Positions 33,341 to 42,281 of a DNA stretch of 64,000 bases are shown here, piece after piece. Numbering within the stretch: position 1 is the first letter of the stretch; the number at the start of each line of letters is the position of its first letter. The notes below the pieces were generated by a model. The model worked only from the letters and a program-made list of their open reading frames with translations, made no database searches and was not told where the DNA came from. This DNA is from Herpetosiphon giganteus. GTDB lineage: Bacteria > Chloroflexota > Chloroflexia > Chloroflexales > Herpetosiphonaceae. Position numbers and translations under genes: made by a program. Location of the stretch: contig NZ_JAFBCZ010000006.1 in assembly GCF_016907925.1 (NCBI RefSeq), positions 62,001 to 126,000 of the forward strand. The letters run 5' to 3'.

Positions 33341-34948
33341 CTACCATACTGTTAATCGAGTATTACTACCACCTGGTGGTGGTGGTGGTGGTGGTGGCGG
33401 TGGTGTTTCAATAATCTTGGTTGGCTGTGGCACATCGGTTGGGCGTTCGGTTGGGCGCGGTGTATTGGTTGGTGGTGGGGCTTCCACCGGTTTTGGACAG
33501 CCATTGCGCGATGGATCGCCTGGTTCGTTCGGACAAGCATCACGATCATCAGGAATCGTATCGCCATCGCTATCGGCAACTGCTGGTGGCGCGGTTGGCT
33601 CAACTGGTGCTGGACAGCCATTGTTTGGCCCAGCTACGTCGGGACATGCATCAATATCATCAACAAAGCCATCGCCATCGCGATCGCTTGGGGCTGGTGG
33701 GTTGGTTGGTTGCACCACTGGTGGGTTGGTTGGTTGCACCACCACTGGCGGATTGGTTGGCTGTACCACCACTGGCGGATTGGTTGGCTGGACCACTGGT
33801 CGGTTGGTTGCCTCTGGGCGTACAGTTGGGTTGATGCCTGGTGCAGTGGTTGCTTGGGGGCCAAGCGTATCCGTTGGAACGGGATTTTCGGTTGCTTGCC
33901 GAATCAATTCGGCTTCAGCGGTCGCGGTTTCCGCAGGCAAGGTAACGGTGGCAAATGTACCATTATCCAGCATAATCACTGGGCGGGTTGGAATGACAAC
34001 CGCATTGCGGCCACTGCCATTGGGGTTAACCTCGTCGCCGCCCATAAACACGATCCCGCCGAGTAGGGCTGCGACCAACAAGACAACGCCCAGAATCCCG
34101 CCTAAAGCTCCCCATTGAATTGGAGCTGGCCCATTGCGCACAACCACGTTGGTAATGTTATCGTGGCCGCCGCGCTCATTGGCAAGGCTAATTAATTCAG
34201 TTGTGGCATTTTGGGGTGCATTTTGGGTGGCAATTTTGCCAATTTCCTCTGCTTGGACCCCATCGGAAAGCCCGTCCGAACACAGCACAATCACATCATC
34301 TTTGCCCAAAACCAGCTCATCGCTGAAGTGGGGCGTTACCTCAGGATCGCCCATGGATTGCCAGAGGCTTTTGTTCATGGCGTTGACGTGATCTTTGGTT
34401 TGGACGGCGCGATCGTATTCGGTATTATTGGCGCGGAACAAATAGCCTTTGCTATCGCCAACATTCGAGAAAATGATCTTGCGCAGGCTGCCTTCATCCC
34501 ACACCAAGGCCAGCACTAAAGTTGAGGCGCGGTTGGTATTGCCAGCCTCTTTATAGACCATTTTGGTTGCATATTGAATCGAAGCATTCAGCTGTTCTTG
34601 TTTGTTTTTATAGCTTTTGGGGTCGCTATTGTAGAAAAACTTGGTTGTATATTCAACAACAGCGCGACTCGCTAACTCGCCATCATCGTTGCCGCCGACT
34701 CCATCGGCCACGACATAGAGTCGCCCATGGCTGGCCAGCAACTTATGATCGATTTTAACACTAAAACCGGTTGCACCGCCGCCGCGGATTTTGGCGAAAA
34801 GTTCAGTTACCCCATTGACCAATTTGGTGCCAACACTGCGTTCATCGGCATGTCGCCATGCCAAATTATCTTCGTTGTTGTTGCGTTGTCGCCCAACATC
34901 GCTTTGACCATAGACCACGAGATTGGGCAGATTAGCTGCTTGACTCAT
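33341..34948 (-). CDS. PP2C-family protein phosphatase with extracytoplasmic TSP3 repeats
   Basis: The start MSQAANLPNLVVYGQSDVG has AAGGAG upstream; the frame is open further but overlaps the preceding kinase. The PP2C domain is at about 8-250: SDVGRQRNNNEDNLAW, YVVADGVGGNDDGELAS (metal Asp), FSNVGDSKGYLF, VIVLCSDGLSDG, GGHDNITNVVV. It removes phosphate from Ser/Thr, presumably placed by the clustered kinases. A transmembrane helix follows at about 268-290. Outside lies a Thr/Pro stalk with four VQPTNPPV-type repeats, then DRDGDGFVDDIDACPDVAG and DSDGDTIPDDRDACPNEPGD, TSP3 units nearly the same as those of the TSP3 kinase. A ten-proline run is near the end. Confidence 0.93.
   Translation of the reverse strand: MSQAANLPNLVVYGQSDVGRQRNNNEDNLAWRHADERSVGTKLVNGVTELFAKIRGGGATGFSVKIDHKLLASHGRLYVVADGVGGNDDGELASRAVVEYTTKFFYNSDPKSYKNKQEQLNASIQYATKMVYKEAGNTNRASTLVLALVWDEGSLRKIIFSNVGDSKGYLFRANNTEYDRAVQTKDHVNAMNKSLWQSMGDPEVTPHFSDELVLGKDDVIVLCSDGLSDGVQAEEIGKIATQNAPQNATTELISLANERGGHDNITNVVVRNGPAPIQWGALGGILGVVLLVAALLGGIVFMGGDEVNPNGSGRNAVVIPTRPVIMLDNGTFATVTLPAETATAEAELIRQATENPVPTDTLGPQATTAPGINPTVRPEATNRPVVQPTNPPVVVQPTNPPVVVQPTNPPVVQPTNPPAPSDRDGDGFVDDIDACPDVAGPNNGCPAPVEPTAPPAVADSDGDTIPDDRDACPNEPGDPSRNGCPKPVEAPPPTNTPRPTERPTDVPQPTKIIETPPPPPPPPPPGGSNTRLTVW
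33375..33404. repeat. Ten-unit GGT trinucleotide run encoding polyproline
   Basis: Ten GGT units (one is GGC) lie on the plus strand within the 3' end of the PP2C gene and encode ten consecutive prolines. Slippage here would change tail length without shifting frame. Confidence 0.85.
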
Positions 34949-34967
34949 TGCAAAGCTCCTTGGTGGC

Positions 34968-36359
34968 CTATTGTAAGACGGTTTCTGGTAACCATCCTGT
35001 TTCTCCATCGCTGATACGTTGTACATTAAACCATTTGCGTCGATCACCGCTGATAGTGCTAGGCGTTTCATTAATCACACGAAACTTCTGGCCTGTCAGG
35101 GCTTGGCCGCTTTGCAGGGCATTTGCACTCCCATCGCCTGGTTGTGCCCGTAAAATATAGGCTTGGGTTAGCGTCACTTCACGGCTACTGGCTGCCGTCG
35201 GTTCAACAATTGGTGGTAAGGTTGAGGTTGGAATGACCTCAATCGTGACCGTTGGAAAACCGCCAGTAACTGTGCTTGCTGCTTCTGGGAGGGTCAAGGT
35301 TGGTGGAAGTGCTGCCTGATCGGGCGTTGCTTTGCCTGATGGAACAGGCGTATCATCGCCACCAAAGAATAAAAAGAGCACTGCAATTAAAACCAGAGCA
35401 CTAATCGCCCCAATACTAATCATCGTCGAGCGGCGTGAGTTGCTCATCGGCATGCTTGGGGCGGCAAACGCAGCGCCATCGTTGCGCAAGGCTTCGTGCA
35501 TGGCCATGCTGAAGGCAGCGCAGGAGCTATAGCGATCGGCTGGCTCAAACGCTGTCGCTTTTAAGAACACCTCGATTGCGGTTGGATGTTTGGCCAAGTT
35601 TTTGCGTATGCGCTCGCTCTGGGCCGCTAGTTGTTGGCGATAGCCGGTATTCCATGTCGCCAAGGCTGCTTGATAAATTTGTGGGTCATCCGACTCTAAG
35701 CCTTTGATTTTTGGCGGCTTGATGGTTGGAATCGTATCGCCCGTCAGGAAGTAGTAGACCACTAAGGCCAAGGCATATTGGTCGGTGGCTGGCACTTCAT
35801 GCCCAGTATATTGCTCAGGAGCCATATACGGCGGCGTGCCAAAACCACGTTCATCAACCAAGGCAAAGCGCTCGTGCGAAGCCACGCTAAGGTCAATCAG
35901 AATCGCATCGTGCGAGGCTTTATCGACCAAAATGTTATCGGGCTTTACGTCACGGTGAATAACTGGGCTATCTGGGTGGGCAATATGCAAATAATCCAAG
36001 GCGCTGCCAATTTGCTCGGCAATTTGCAGCGCAATGGTTTCGCTTTTTTGCTTAGATAATTCTTTGTTGCTATAGGCATAGACAAACGTCGTGGCCAGCG
36101 TATATGGCTCGTCACGCACGTTACTATGCACAAAGCCGATCACATGCGGATGCTCGGCTTTTTTCAGCAAGCGTTCCTCATTCATAAAATACTGACGAAC
36201 CTGAGGAAGTTTATTCGTCAGAAATTTAAGCGCCACTTCTTCACGATGGCCATCATCGTGGTTGATGATCGCGTGGTAGACCGGGCCAGAAAGCCCTTCG
36301 GCCAAACGATCATCAACAATCTCATAGCGCCCATATTGTTGACCTGCAACAAGATGCAT
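34968..36359 (-). CDS. Ser/Thr protein kinase with C-terminal SH3-like domain and altered DFG
   Basis: GGAGG precedes the start. The kinase domain is at about 9-290: EGLSGPVYHA in place of the glycine loop, EVALKFL, VIHRDVKPDNI, then LIDLSVAS where DFG is expected (DLS), and GTPPYMAPEQY. The metal-binding Asp is kept, but Gly is replaced by Ser, so activity is likely but may be regulated differently. A transmembrane helix (about 308-328, ISIGAISALVLIAVLFLFF) leads to an outer linker and a bacterial SH3-like domain (about 390-463: YILRAQPGDGSANALQSGQ, WFNVQRISDGETGWLPETV) that may bind wall peptide. It lies 18 bases after the VWA gene and 19 before the PP2C gene. Confidence 0.92.
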   Translation of the reverse strand: MHLVAGQQYGRYEIVDDRLAEGLSGPVYHAIINHDDGHREEVALKFLTNKLPQVRQYFMNEERLLKKAEHPHVIGFVHSNVRDEPYTLATTFVYAYSNKELSKQKSETIALQIAEQIGSALDYLHIAHPDSPVIHRDVKPDNILVDKASHDAILIDLSVASHERFALVDERGFGTPPYMAPEQYTGHEVPATDQYALALVVYYFLTGDTIPTIKPPKIKGLESDDPQIYQAALATWNTGYRQQLAAQSERIRKNLAKHPTAIEVFLKATAFEPADRYSSCAAFSMAMHEALRNDGAAFAAPSMPMSNSRRSTMISIGAISALVLIAVLFLFFGGDDTPVPSGKATPDQAALPPTLTLPEAASTVTGGFPTVTIEVIPTSTLPPIVEPTAASSREVTLTQAYILRAQPGDGSANALQSGQALTGQKFRVINETPSTISGDRRKWFNVQRISDGETGWLPETVLQ

Positions 36360-36377
36360 TGGCGATCCTCCGATAGC

Positions 36378-37568
36378 CTACTTACCAGCCCCTGGCTCAA
36401 TCCGAGTTGGGCGACGGCGGGTGGCGGTTGCTAAAGCAGTGGTAACTGCTGCCAAAATAATTGCGGCGGGAATGCCACGCAGCATGTAATCTTTTTGAAT
36501 TTGACTCAGTGGGATAAACTCCGATGTGGTTGTCAATACGTCAGTTGGAATCGGCAAGGTTGAGCTTTCCCAGGTTTGGCCAGCAATCGTAACCTTAACT
36601 TGGAAGGTATGTTGTTTGTCGTCACGGGGAGCTGTATGGACAAATGCCACATCATAGCCTGTGCGGTTAACGGGCTTAACTATGGCTTTGTAGGCTTGTT
36701 CCATATTCATAGGCCGCACATCGGCCCCCCCAGCAACATAGCGTCCGTTAGTGCTGCTGGCCAAATTTGGCAATTGATTGGTTGCTTTATCCAAGTTTTC
36801 TGGCTTGCCAATGCCTACTGCAATAATAATCGTATTATTTTTGTTGGCAATATCGACAATTTGGCTGAACAACCCAGCACTATCCGGCGTAACTGAACCA
36901 TCGCCAAAAACGATTACATAGCTATCGGTGCCACGTTTTTTGGCCTCGGCAGCAGTTGCAGTCACAGCCTCTAAAACTGCGCCATACAAGTTGGTTGCGC
37001 CGTCGCGGGGTGGCTCAGTTCGCAAAACCCCAATAATTTTATTGTGGTCGCGATCAAACTCAGGCGCATTGGCTGGGCGCGTCGCTTGGCTGTTCGATGA
37101 ACGCGGAATAAACAAGCCAATCGATTCAGGGTCGTTGGGCGAAACTGCATTACCAAGGTTAATCCAGCCTTCGGCAGCAGTGCGCACTTCGCCAATAAAG
37201 GGATCACCCAAAGCCACGCTCAAATCAGTCACCAAGCCGATGGTTGCGCCCGAAGCCCGTAACACATTTTGGCTATCAAAGGGGATCGTATGGCTGGTTG
37301 GATGGGTCGCATCAGTGGTAATCGCATTCATCACCATTTGCGAATCAGTCAGCAATTGACCATCTTGATAAATCGCTATATCGCCAGTTTCCAAGGGTGG
37401 CACATCTTGGCCAGTTGCTGTGTTGGTGACCCGCATTTTGAAGTTAACGACCCGATCATCAAGCAATTGAGCATCGGTGAGTTTCACTTCATAGGCTGCT
37501 TGGGCATAGGTCAAAACAGGCGAGAGTAGCAGCAAAGCAAGGCTACAACGCAAAATCCACGTTTTCAT
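36378..37568 (-). CDS. Membrane-anchored VWA-domain protein
   Basis: The start MKTWILRCSLALLLLSPVL gives a signal peptide; its GGAG lies in the last codons of the FHA gene, so translation is probably coupled. A strand-rich segment (about 25-95) precedes the VWA domain (about 105-310): GLVTDLSVALGD stands where the metal site DxSxS is expected but keeps only D-x-S, followed by ATNLYGAVLEAV and YVIVFGDGSVTP. A C-terminal transmembrane helix (about 365-385) and short basic tail anchor it. VWA domains bind protein partners. Beside FHA, kinase and phosphatase genes it may be a scaffold or phosphoprotein. Confidence 0.87.
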   Translation of the reverse strand: MKTWILRCSLALLLLSPVLTYAQAAYEVKLTDAQLLDDRVVNFKMRVTNTATGQDVPPLETGDIAIYQDGQLLTDSQMVMNAITTDATHPTSHTIPFDSQNVLRASGATIGLVTDLSVALGDPFIGEVRTAAEGWINLGNAVSPNDPESIGLFIPRSSNSQATRPANAPEFDRDHNKIIGVLRTEPPRDGATNLYGAVLEAVTATAAEAKKRGTDSYVIVFGDGSVTPDSAGLFSQIVDIANKNNTIIIAVGIGKPENLDKATNQLPNLASSTNGRYVAGGADVRPMNMEQAYKAIVKPVNRTGYDVAFVHTAPRDDKQHTFQVKVTIAGQTWESSTLPIPTDVLTTTSEFIPLSQIQKDYMLRGIPAAIILAAVTTALATATRRRPTRIEPGAGK

Positions 37569-37572
37569 GGGG

Positions 37573-38409
37573 TTATGCTCCTGTATTAAACTCAAATAAC
37601 ATTTCTACGGCGTTGTCTTGGTTGGGGTCGCCTAAATAGAGCATATCGCCATGTTCGAGTGGTACTGGTTGCCCATCGAGCATGAAGCCTTGACCATCGC
37701 GGACCAAGAAGGTGCCATTGGTGCTGCCAAGATCAACAACTGCAATTTGATTTTCTTCCAACACGAATTTGGCATGCGTCCGTGAAACAATCACATCGCT
37801 AACTTGAATATCACCTTTGCTGCCAATGGTGAAATCAGGTCGCAAGGCTTCGATTGAGCCTTTCCGTGAACCATTGTTAATCGTTACTGAGCCATAGGGT
37901 GCATTAATCCGCCCGCCGCCACCAGCCCCGCCCCGTCGCCCAAAGGCTCTGGTCGCAATATTGGTGATCGTTTTGGTTGCATTGCGAATCGCTGGGCTGA
38001 TAACTGGCACTTCGCTGCGCGAAAGGCTCGTCAGAAGTAATGGCAAGGTTAGGGTAATTCCTAACACTCCCCATAAACCAAACGTGTTCAGGTAATTGCC
38101 GAGCACAATCGCATCGTTGCGTGCAAAATCATTGGCATTTACGGGCATGCTATAGCCAACCCGATTAAGCGCGCTCTTCAGGGCGCTTGCAATATAGGCT
38201 GATGGGAAGATGAGCAAAACTGGGATTGTCGATAAAAAGAGGGTTAAGAAGCGATTATGGACTTTTTTGATTTTGCGGGCAGCAAAAATCGCCAAGAACA
38301 GGATCGATAGTGCCCAAATTAAAGCCGGAAGCGCAATCGTCGGATACCACCAGTCATAGGTGATCTGCCCCATTTCCTTAATTTTTTGCCAGAACTCGAA
38401 TTCGGTCAT
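37573..38409 (-). CDS. Membrane FHA-domain protein
   Basis: This protein has 278 residues with three hydrophobic segments (about 22-45, 52-76, 108-132), a Gly-rich linker, and a C-terminal FHA domain (about 190-275). The FHA core is intact: FTIGSKGDIQVSD, VSRTHAKF and LGSTNGTFLV, including the Ser-Arg and Gly-Ser-Thr-Asn residues that hold phosphothreonine. It should recruit a phosphorylated partner of the clustered kinases to the membrane. GAGGAG precedes the start. It is the first gene of the operon, about 200 bases after an extended -10 promoter. Confidence 0.92.
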   Translation of the reverse strand: MTEFEFWQKIKEMGQITYDWWYPTIALPALIWALSILFLAIFAARKIKKVHNRFLTLFLSTIPVLLIFPSAYIASALKSALNRVGYSMPVNANDFARNDAIVLGNYLNTFGLWGVLGITLTLPLLLTSLSRSEVPVISPAIRNATKTITNIATRAFGRRGGAGGGGRINAPYGSVTINNGSRKGSIEALRPDFTIGSKGDIQVSDVIVSRTHAKFVLEENQIAVVDLGSTNGTFLVRDGQGFMLDGQPVPLEHGDMLYLGDPNQDNAVEMLFEFNTGA

Positions 38410-38615
38410 CGTGCGTCTCCTCGTGAGCTAGCGGATAGTGCTGGATAGTGCTGGATGAGGCGGGAGTGTGCGCCTCTGGTTGCAATTGCGCTGTATACCA
38501 TGGTGCTTAACCTGTAGATATAGCTCCATGCCGTACTTCTGCGACATGAAGTTGAGGCGTATCGTAGGTTGTCCATAGGACTTCTGGTTAGCTAGGGTTT
38601 GGATAATCGTCCCTG

Positions 38616-38624
38616 ATTATACCA
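38616..38624 (-). promoter_or_regulatory. Extended -10 promoter of the FHA-VWA-kinase-PP2C operon
   Basis: The minus strand reads TGGTATAAT, an extended -10, with no clear -35. The 330-base gap up to yebC otherwise holds the leader, with tandem GGATAGTGCT units (38434-38453), and the yebC terminator. A leader of about 200 bases is implied. Confidence 0.55.
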
Positions 38625-38679
38625 GAATCGCCTTGTTTTGTTTTACTCTTTGGCTTGAATTTTACGGGGATAATACAAA

Positions 38680-38717
38680 CTTAAACAAAATCAGCACAGC
38701 CTCAGACTGTGCTGATT
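38680..38717 (-). terminator. Terminator after yebC
   Basis: AATCAGCACAG and CTGTGCTGATT form an 11-base-pair stem (38689-38717). On the minus strand it is followed by TTGTTTAAGTTTG. Confidence 0.8.
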
Positions 38718-38739
38718 TATGCTGCTCACGATTGATTAA

Positions 38740-39498
38740 CTAGCCTTGTTCTGCATATTTTTCGGCTAATTCATCGGAGATTTCTAAGTTGCTATAGACT
38801 TTTTGCACATCGTCGAGATCTTCGAGCCGCTCCATAAGCCGCAGAATCTGGAAGGTCGTGGCTTCGTCTGCTTCCATGATTGTTTTGGCCAGCATGGTTT
38901 TTTCGGCAGTGCTGATTTTGAGGCCTTGCTCGTTGAGTGCATCGCGCACCGCAGCCAGTTTGCTAAATTCGGTGTAAACAATAATCGTATCGTCGTTGAC
39001 GATCACATCATCTGCATCAGCATCAATCGCCAACAAGGTCACTTCATCAGGGTCGGTTTTTTCAGTCCGATCAATGTTGATCAAACCTTTAATATCAAAC
39101 ATCCAACCGACCGAGCCACCTTCGCCAAGCGTGCCGCCATTTTTGTTGAAGGCAGTGCGGATTTCAGAGACTGTGCGGTTACGATTGTCGGTCGCAGCAT
39201 CAACGATAACCGCAATCCCACCTGGGCCATAGCCTTCGTAGGTTACTTCTTCGAGCGCCGCTTCACCGCTTACGCCAGTGCCGCGATCAATTGCCCGTTG
39301 AATGTTATCCGCTGGCATATTATCGGCTTTGGCCTTTTCAATCGCCAAGCGCAGCCGAAAGTTCATATCAGGGCTGCCGCCGCCTTCGCGGGCTGCAATC
39401 GTAATATCACGGGCGATTTTTGTCCAGCGTTGACCTCGGCGTTGATCAAGAACCCCTTTTTTGCGGCGAATTTCATGCCATTTTGTATGCCCTGACAT
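38740..39498 (-). CDS. yebC: YebC/PmpR-family translation/transcription regulator
   Basis: The start [20 protein letters not shown] has AGGAG upstream; a longer frame adds 15 residues without a ribosome site. The 252-residue length is normal. Family features include [14 protein letters not shown] (usually SGHSKWANIKHKK), [41 protein letters not shown], and GSVGWMFD. YebC proteins are widely conserved. They were described as DNA-binding regulators, and more recent work links them to ribosome rescue at proline-rich stretches. That would be relevant here because many membrane and secreted proteins carry Pro-rich stalks. The gene has its own promoter and terminator. Confidence 0.95.
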   Translation of the reverse strand: MSGHTKWHEIRRKKGVLDQRRGQRWTKIARDITIAAREGGGSPDMNFRLRLAIEKAKADNMPADNIQRAIDRGTGVSGEAALEEVTYEGYGPGGIAVIVDAATDNRNRTVSEIRTAFNKNGGTLGEGGSVGWMFDIKGLINIDRTEKTDPDEVTLLAIDADADDVIVNDDTIIVYTEFSKLAAVRDALNEQGLKISTAEKTMLAKTIMEADEATTFQILRLMERLEDLDDVQKVYSNLEISDELAEKYAEQG

Positions 39499-39566
39499 CG
39501 GAAAACTCCTACGGTTGACAATTAAGCACACAGATTGTGCCACTCAATCATTAGTTTTTGTTGACC

Positions 39567-39596
39567 ATTATAGCGTATGCCTGAGAAGATTGGCAA
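39567..39596 (-). promoter_or_regulatory. Sigma70-type promoter of yebC
   Basis: On the minus strand TTGCCA (39591-39596), an 18-base spacer and TATAAT (39567-39572) form a good promoter. Its -35 overlaps the U-tract of the ftsH terminator. Confidence 0.65.
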
Positions 39597-39630
39597 AAAA
39601 TTGGCGCAAGCATAATTGCCTGCGCCAATT
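39595..39630 (-). terminator. Terminator after ftsH
   Basis: AATTGGCGCA and TGCGCCAATT form a perfect ten-base-pair stem (39599-39630), followed on the minus strand by TTTTTTGCC. Confidence 0.88.
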
Positions 39631-39654
39631 CTCAATTAATCATTCGAGCGAGAT

Positions 39655-41610
39655 TTAGATGCGTTGCTTGGGCAAAGCGTCGTTATAAGCTCCGTTGTTG
39701 GAGTTATATTGCACCACTTCATCAAGCAAATTGCGTAATGGCTCGCCATCGAGGTTTTCATGCTCGATCAAAGCTTCGGCCATGCGGTTCATCACTTCGC
39801 GATTGCGCTCTAAGATCGCGCGGGCGCGTTCGTGGCCTTCGCTGACCAAGCGGCGCACTTCCGAATCGATCTTGCGTGAGGTTTCTTCCGAATAGTTGCG
39901 TTGTTCGCTGATTTCGCGGCCTAAGAAGATCAACTCTTCTTTTTCGCCAAAGGCAATTGGCCCCAGCTCCGAACTCATGCCATAGCGGGTAACCATAGCG
40001 CGCGCCATGCGGGTCACTTGTTGAATATCGCCTGAAGCGCCAGTTGTAAAGTCGCTCAGCACCAATTCTTCAGCGGCCCGACCACCAAGCGCCACCGCAA
40101 TTTGGGCTTCAAATTGCGAAACGCTCATGTAGCTTTGGTCTTCGTCAGGAATCATCAAGGTGTAGCCACCTGCCATCCCACGAGGAATGATCGTCACTTT
40201 ATGCACAGGATTTGCGCCTGGCATAGCTTTCGCAACAATTGCGTGCCCAGCTTCGTGGAAGGCGGTCAACTCTTTTTGCTTTGGTGTCATCACGCGCGAG
40301 CGGCGTTCTGGGCCACCAAGCATAATCCGTTCGGTTGCATCTTGCATTTCTTGCATGGCGATGCGTTTCTTCGAGCGGCGTGCAGCCAAGATAGCGGCTT
40401 CGTTGACGATATTGGCCAGATCAGCACCAGATGAGCCTGGGGTCAATTTGGCAATTGCTTCCAAATTAACATCTTCGGAAAGTGGCTTGCCTTTGGTATG
40501 CACTTTGAGCACTTCGACCCGTCCGCGCATATCAGGAGCATCCAACACCACTTGGCGATCGAAACGGCCTGGGCGAACCAAGGCTGGGTCGAGCACGTCA
40601 GGGCGGTTGGTGGCGGCGATCACAATCACATTGGTGTTGCTATCGAAGCCATCCATTTCAACCAAGATTTGGTTAAGCGTTTGTTCGCGTTCGTCGTGCG
40701 AGCCACCAAGGCCAGCACCACGTTGGCGACCAACTGCGTCAACTTCGTCGATAAAGACGATACATGGTGCGTTGCGTTTGGCTTGTTCAAACAAGTCGCG
40801 GACGCGGCTTGCGCCAACCCCAACGAACATTTCGACAAATTCCGAGCCGCTGATTGAGAAGAATGGCACGCCTGCTTCACCGGCAACTGCGCGGCTGAGC
40901 AAGGTTTTACCAGTCCCTGGAGGGCCGACCATCAAAACACCACGCGGAATCCGCGCGCCAAGTTGGGCGAATTTCTCAGGAAATTTAAGAAACTCGACCA
41001 CTTCGGTTAAGTCTTGTTTGGCTTCTTCTTGGCCAGCAACATCAGCAAAGGTTACTGATGGTTTATCGCCAGTGAACATGCGAGCTTTGCTCTTGCCAAA
41101 CGACATCGCTTGGTTGTTCGAGCCTTGCGCTTGGCGCATGAAAAAGACGAAAAAGCCAATCAGCAACAGCGTTGGCAGCAAGAAGGTCAAAGCTGCACCT
41201 AAAATCCCGCCCCATGCTGGAGCCGATTTCGGGTTGAACTTAACCTTGGCGGCGTTTTCCAACGGTGCGGCAATTGCAGCTTTATTTTCTGGGTCTTTCA
41301 GCTCTGCAAGTTTGCTCGCATCTTGGGCTTTTTGCGAAAGTAACTCTTCGATACTTTCAGTCGTGCTGTTTTTATGTGAGATATAGGTAACTGGTGGCGT
41401 GTCGTTGGTGGTTGCGCGAAACTCGATATTGCCCTCGGTTTGCACGATTTCGGCAATTTTACCTTGGAGCGATAAATCGAGAATCTCGCTGTAGCTCTTT
41501 TCACTGGTATTGCCAGGACTACCATTGATGTATTGATAGAAGAGCGCCAACGCCGCCACTACGATGATCAAATACACAAAACTGTTGCGTAAGAAGCGAT
41601 TTTCACCCAT
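39655..41610 (-). CDS. ftsH: ATP-dependent membrane zinc protease FtsH
   Basis: This AAA+ protease extracts and degrades damaged membrane proteins and short-lived regulators. The start [18 protein letters not shown] has AGGAG upstream and opens with the first transmembrane helix; a periplasmic segment of about 100 residues and a second helix (about 140-162) follow. The AAA domain has [24 protein letters not shown] and the second region of homology [20 protein letters not shown]. The zinc site is HEAGH at residues 452-456. Length is 651 residues, normal for FtsH. It follows hpt and tilS, the conserved tilS-hpt-ftsH order, but has its own promoter and terminator. Confidence 0.98.
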   Translation of the reverse strand: MGENRFLRNSFVYLIIVVAALALFYQYINGSPGNTSEKSYSEILDLSLQGKIAEIVQTEGNIEFRATTNDTPPVTYISHKNSTTESIEELLSQKAQDASKLAELKDPENKAAIAAPLENAAKVKFNPKSAPAWGGILGAALTFLLPTLLLIGFFVFFMRQAQGSNNQAMSFGKSKARMFTGDKPSVTFADVAGQEEAKQDLTEVVEFLKFPEKFAQLGARIPRGVLMVGPPGTGKTLLSRAVAGEAGVPFFSISGSEFVEMFVGVGASRVRDLFEQAKRNAPCIVFIDEVDAVGRQRGAGLGGSHDEREQTLNQILVEMDGFDSNTNVIVIAATNRPDVLDPALVRPGRFDRQVVLDAPDMRGRVEVLKVHTKGKPLSEDVNLEAIAKLTPGSSGADLANIVNEAAILAARRSKKRIAMQEMQDATERIMLGGPERRSRVMTPKQKELTAFHEAGHAIVAKAMPGANPVHKVTIIPRGMAGGYTLMIPDEDQSYMSVSQFEAQIAVALGGRAAEELVLSDFTTGASGDIQQVTRMARAMVTRYGMSSELGPIAFGEKEELIFLGREISEQRNYSEETSRKIDSEVRRLVSEGHERARAILERNREVMNRMAEALIEHENLDGEPLRNLLDEVVQYNSNNGAYNDALPKQRI

Positions 41611-41651
41611 CGCAGTATCTCCTGAACGTGCGCACACGCTCATAAAATTTT

Positions 41652-41715
41652 GCTGCACTCCATGTGGAGTACAGCGACCTTCAAAAATTATACCAAAGCG
41701 CTACCTACCTAGCAA
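41652..41715 (-). promoter_or_regulatory. ftsH promoter and leader hairpin
   Basis: On the minus strand TTGCTA (41710-41715), 17 bases and TATAAT (41687-41692, with TGG before it) form a promoter. A ten-base-pair hairpin with one G-U pair (41652-41675) lies in the leader about 40 bases before the start codon. Confidence 0.65.
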
Positions 41716-41738
41716 GGGAAAGCCTTGTTAGCAATGTG

Positions 41739-42281
41739 TTAATGTGTATAAACACGTGGGCTTAAAACCCCAATATAAGCCAAGTTGCGATAGCGTTCAG
41801 CATAGTCCAACCCGTATCCCACCACGAATTCGTTGGGAATGTCGAAACCACAATAATCAACCTGCACATCGACGTTGCGGCGTTCAGGTTTATTGAGTAA
41901 GGCACAAATCTCTAAAGCAGCTGGGTTGCGCCGCAAAAGCATATCATGCACATACTTTAATGTTAAGCCACTATCAATAATATCTTCAACGATGATCACA
42001 TGCTTGCCAGCAATATCAAGATCGAGATCTTTGTTCAAACGCACCACCCCAGTGCTTTCGGTGCTGGCTCCATACGATGAAACAGCGATGCAATCGTAGG
42101 CAACCTCGCGGTCGAGCGCACGCATCAAATCGGCCATGAAAATCAGCGAACCTTTTAAGATGCCAACCAACACCAGCTCTGGCGCGTTAACCGTTGCTTG
42201 GGCAATTGCTGTGCCAAGCGCTTGAATCCGGTTTTGGAGTGTCGCGGTATCAATTAATACCCGTTCAAGATCAGGATGCAT
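41739..42281 (-). CDS. hpt: Hypoxanthine phosphoribosyltransferase
   Basis: This is a purine salvage enzyme that joins hypoxanthine or guanine to PRPP. The 180-residue length is standard. It shows LVGILKGSLIFMADL, the flexible loop SSYGASTESTGVV and the PRPP motif VIIVEDIIDSGLTL. Its start overlaps the end of tilS by 11 bases, so the two are coupled. The BMP-type nucleoside importer elsewhere in this window could feed the same salvage pathway. The order tilS-hpt-ftsH is kept in many Gram-positive and related bacteria. Confidence 0.97.
   Translation of the reverse strand: MHPDLERVLIDTATLQNRIQALGTAIAQATVNAPELVLVGILKGSLIFMADLMRALDREVAYDCIAVSSYGASTESTGVVRLNKDLDLDIAGKHVIIVEDIIDSGLTLKYVHDMLLRRNPAALEICALLNKPERRNVDVQVDYCGFDIPNEFVVGYGLDYAERYRNLAYIGVLSPRVYTH

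Noticed and set aside
33258..34118. Plus-strand frame (286 codons) rich in Gly and Val opposite the PP2C tail
   Set aside because: It arises from the reverse of the Thr/Pro stalk and TSP3 codons and has no ribosome site.
25883..38409. Type VI secretion or tellurium-resistance locus, because FHA, PP2C, kinase and VWA genes occur together
   Set aside because: No Tss, TerD-family or other structural genes are present; only the signalling parts are shared.
40187..41386. Long plus-strand open frame (399 codons) opposite ftsH
   Set aside because: It is antisense to a certain gene, is rich in Ser, Thr, Arg and Pro as expected for a shadow frame, and has no ribosome site or recognisable motif.
41652..41675. 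ftsH leader hairpin as a CIRCE heat-shock operator
   Set aside because: It contains GCACTC and GAGT, but the spacing is six rather than nine bases and the outer TTA/TAA arms are missing.
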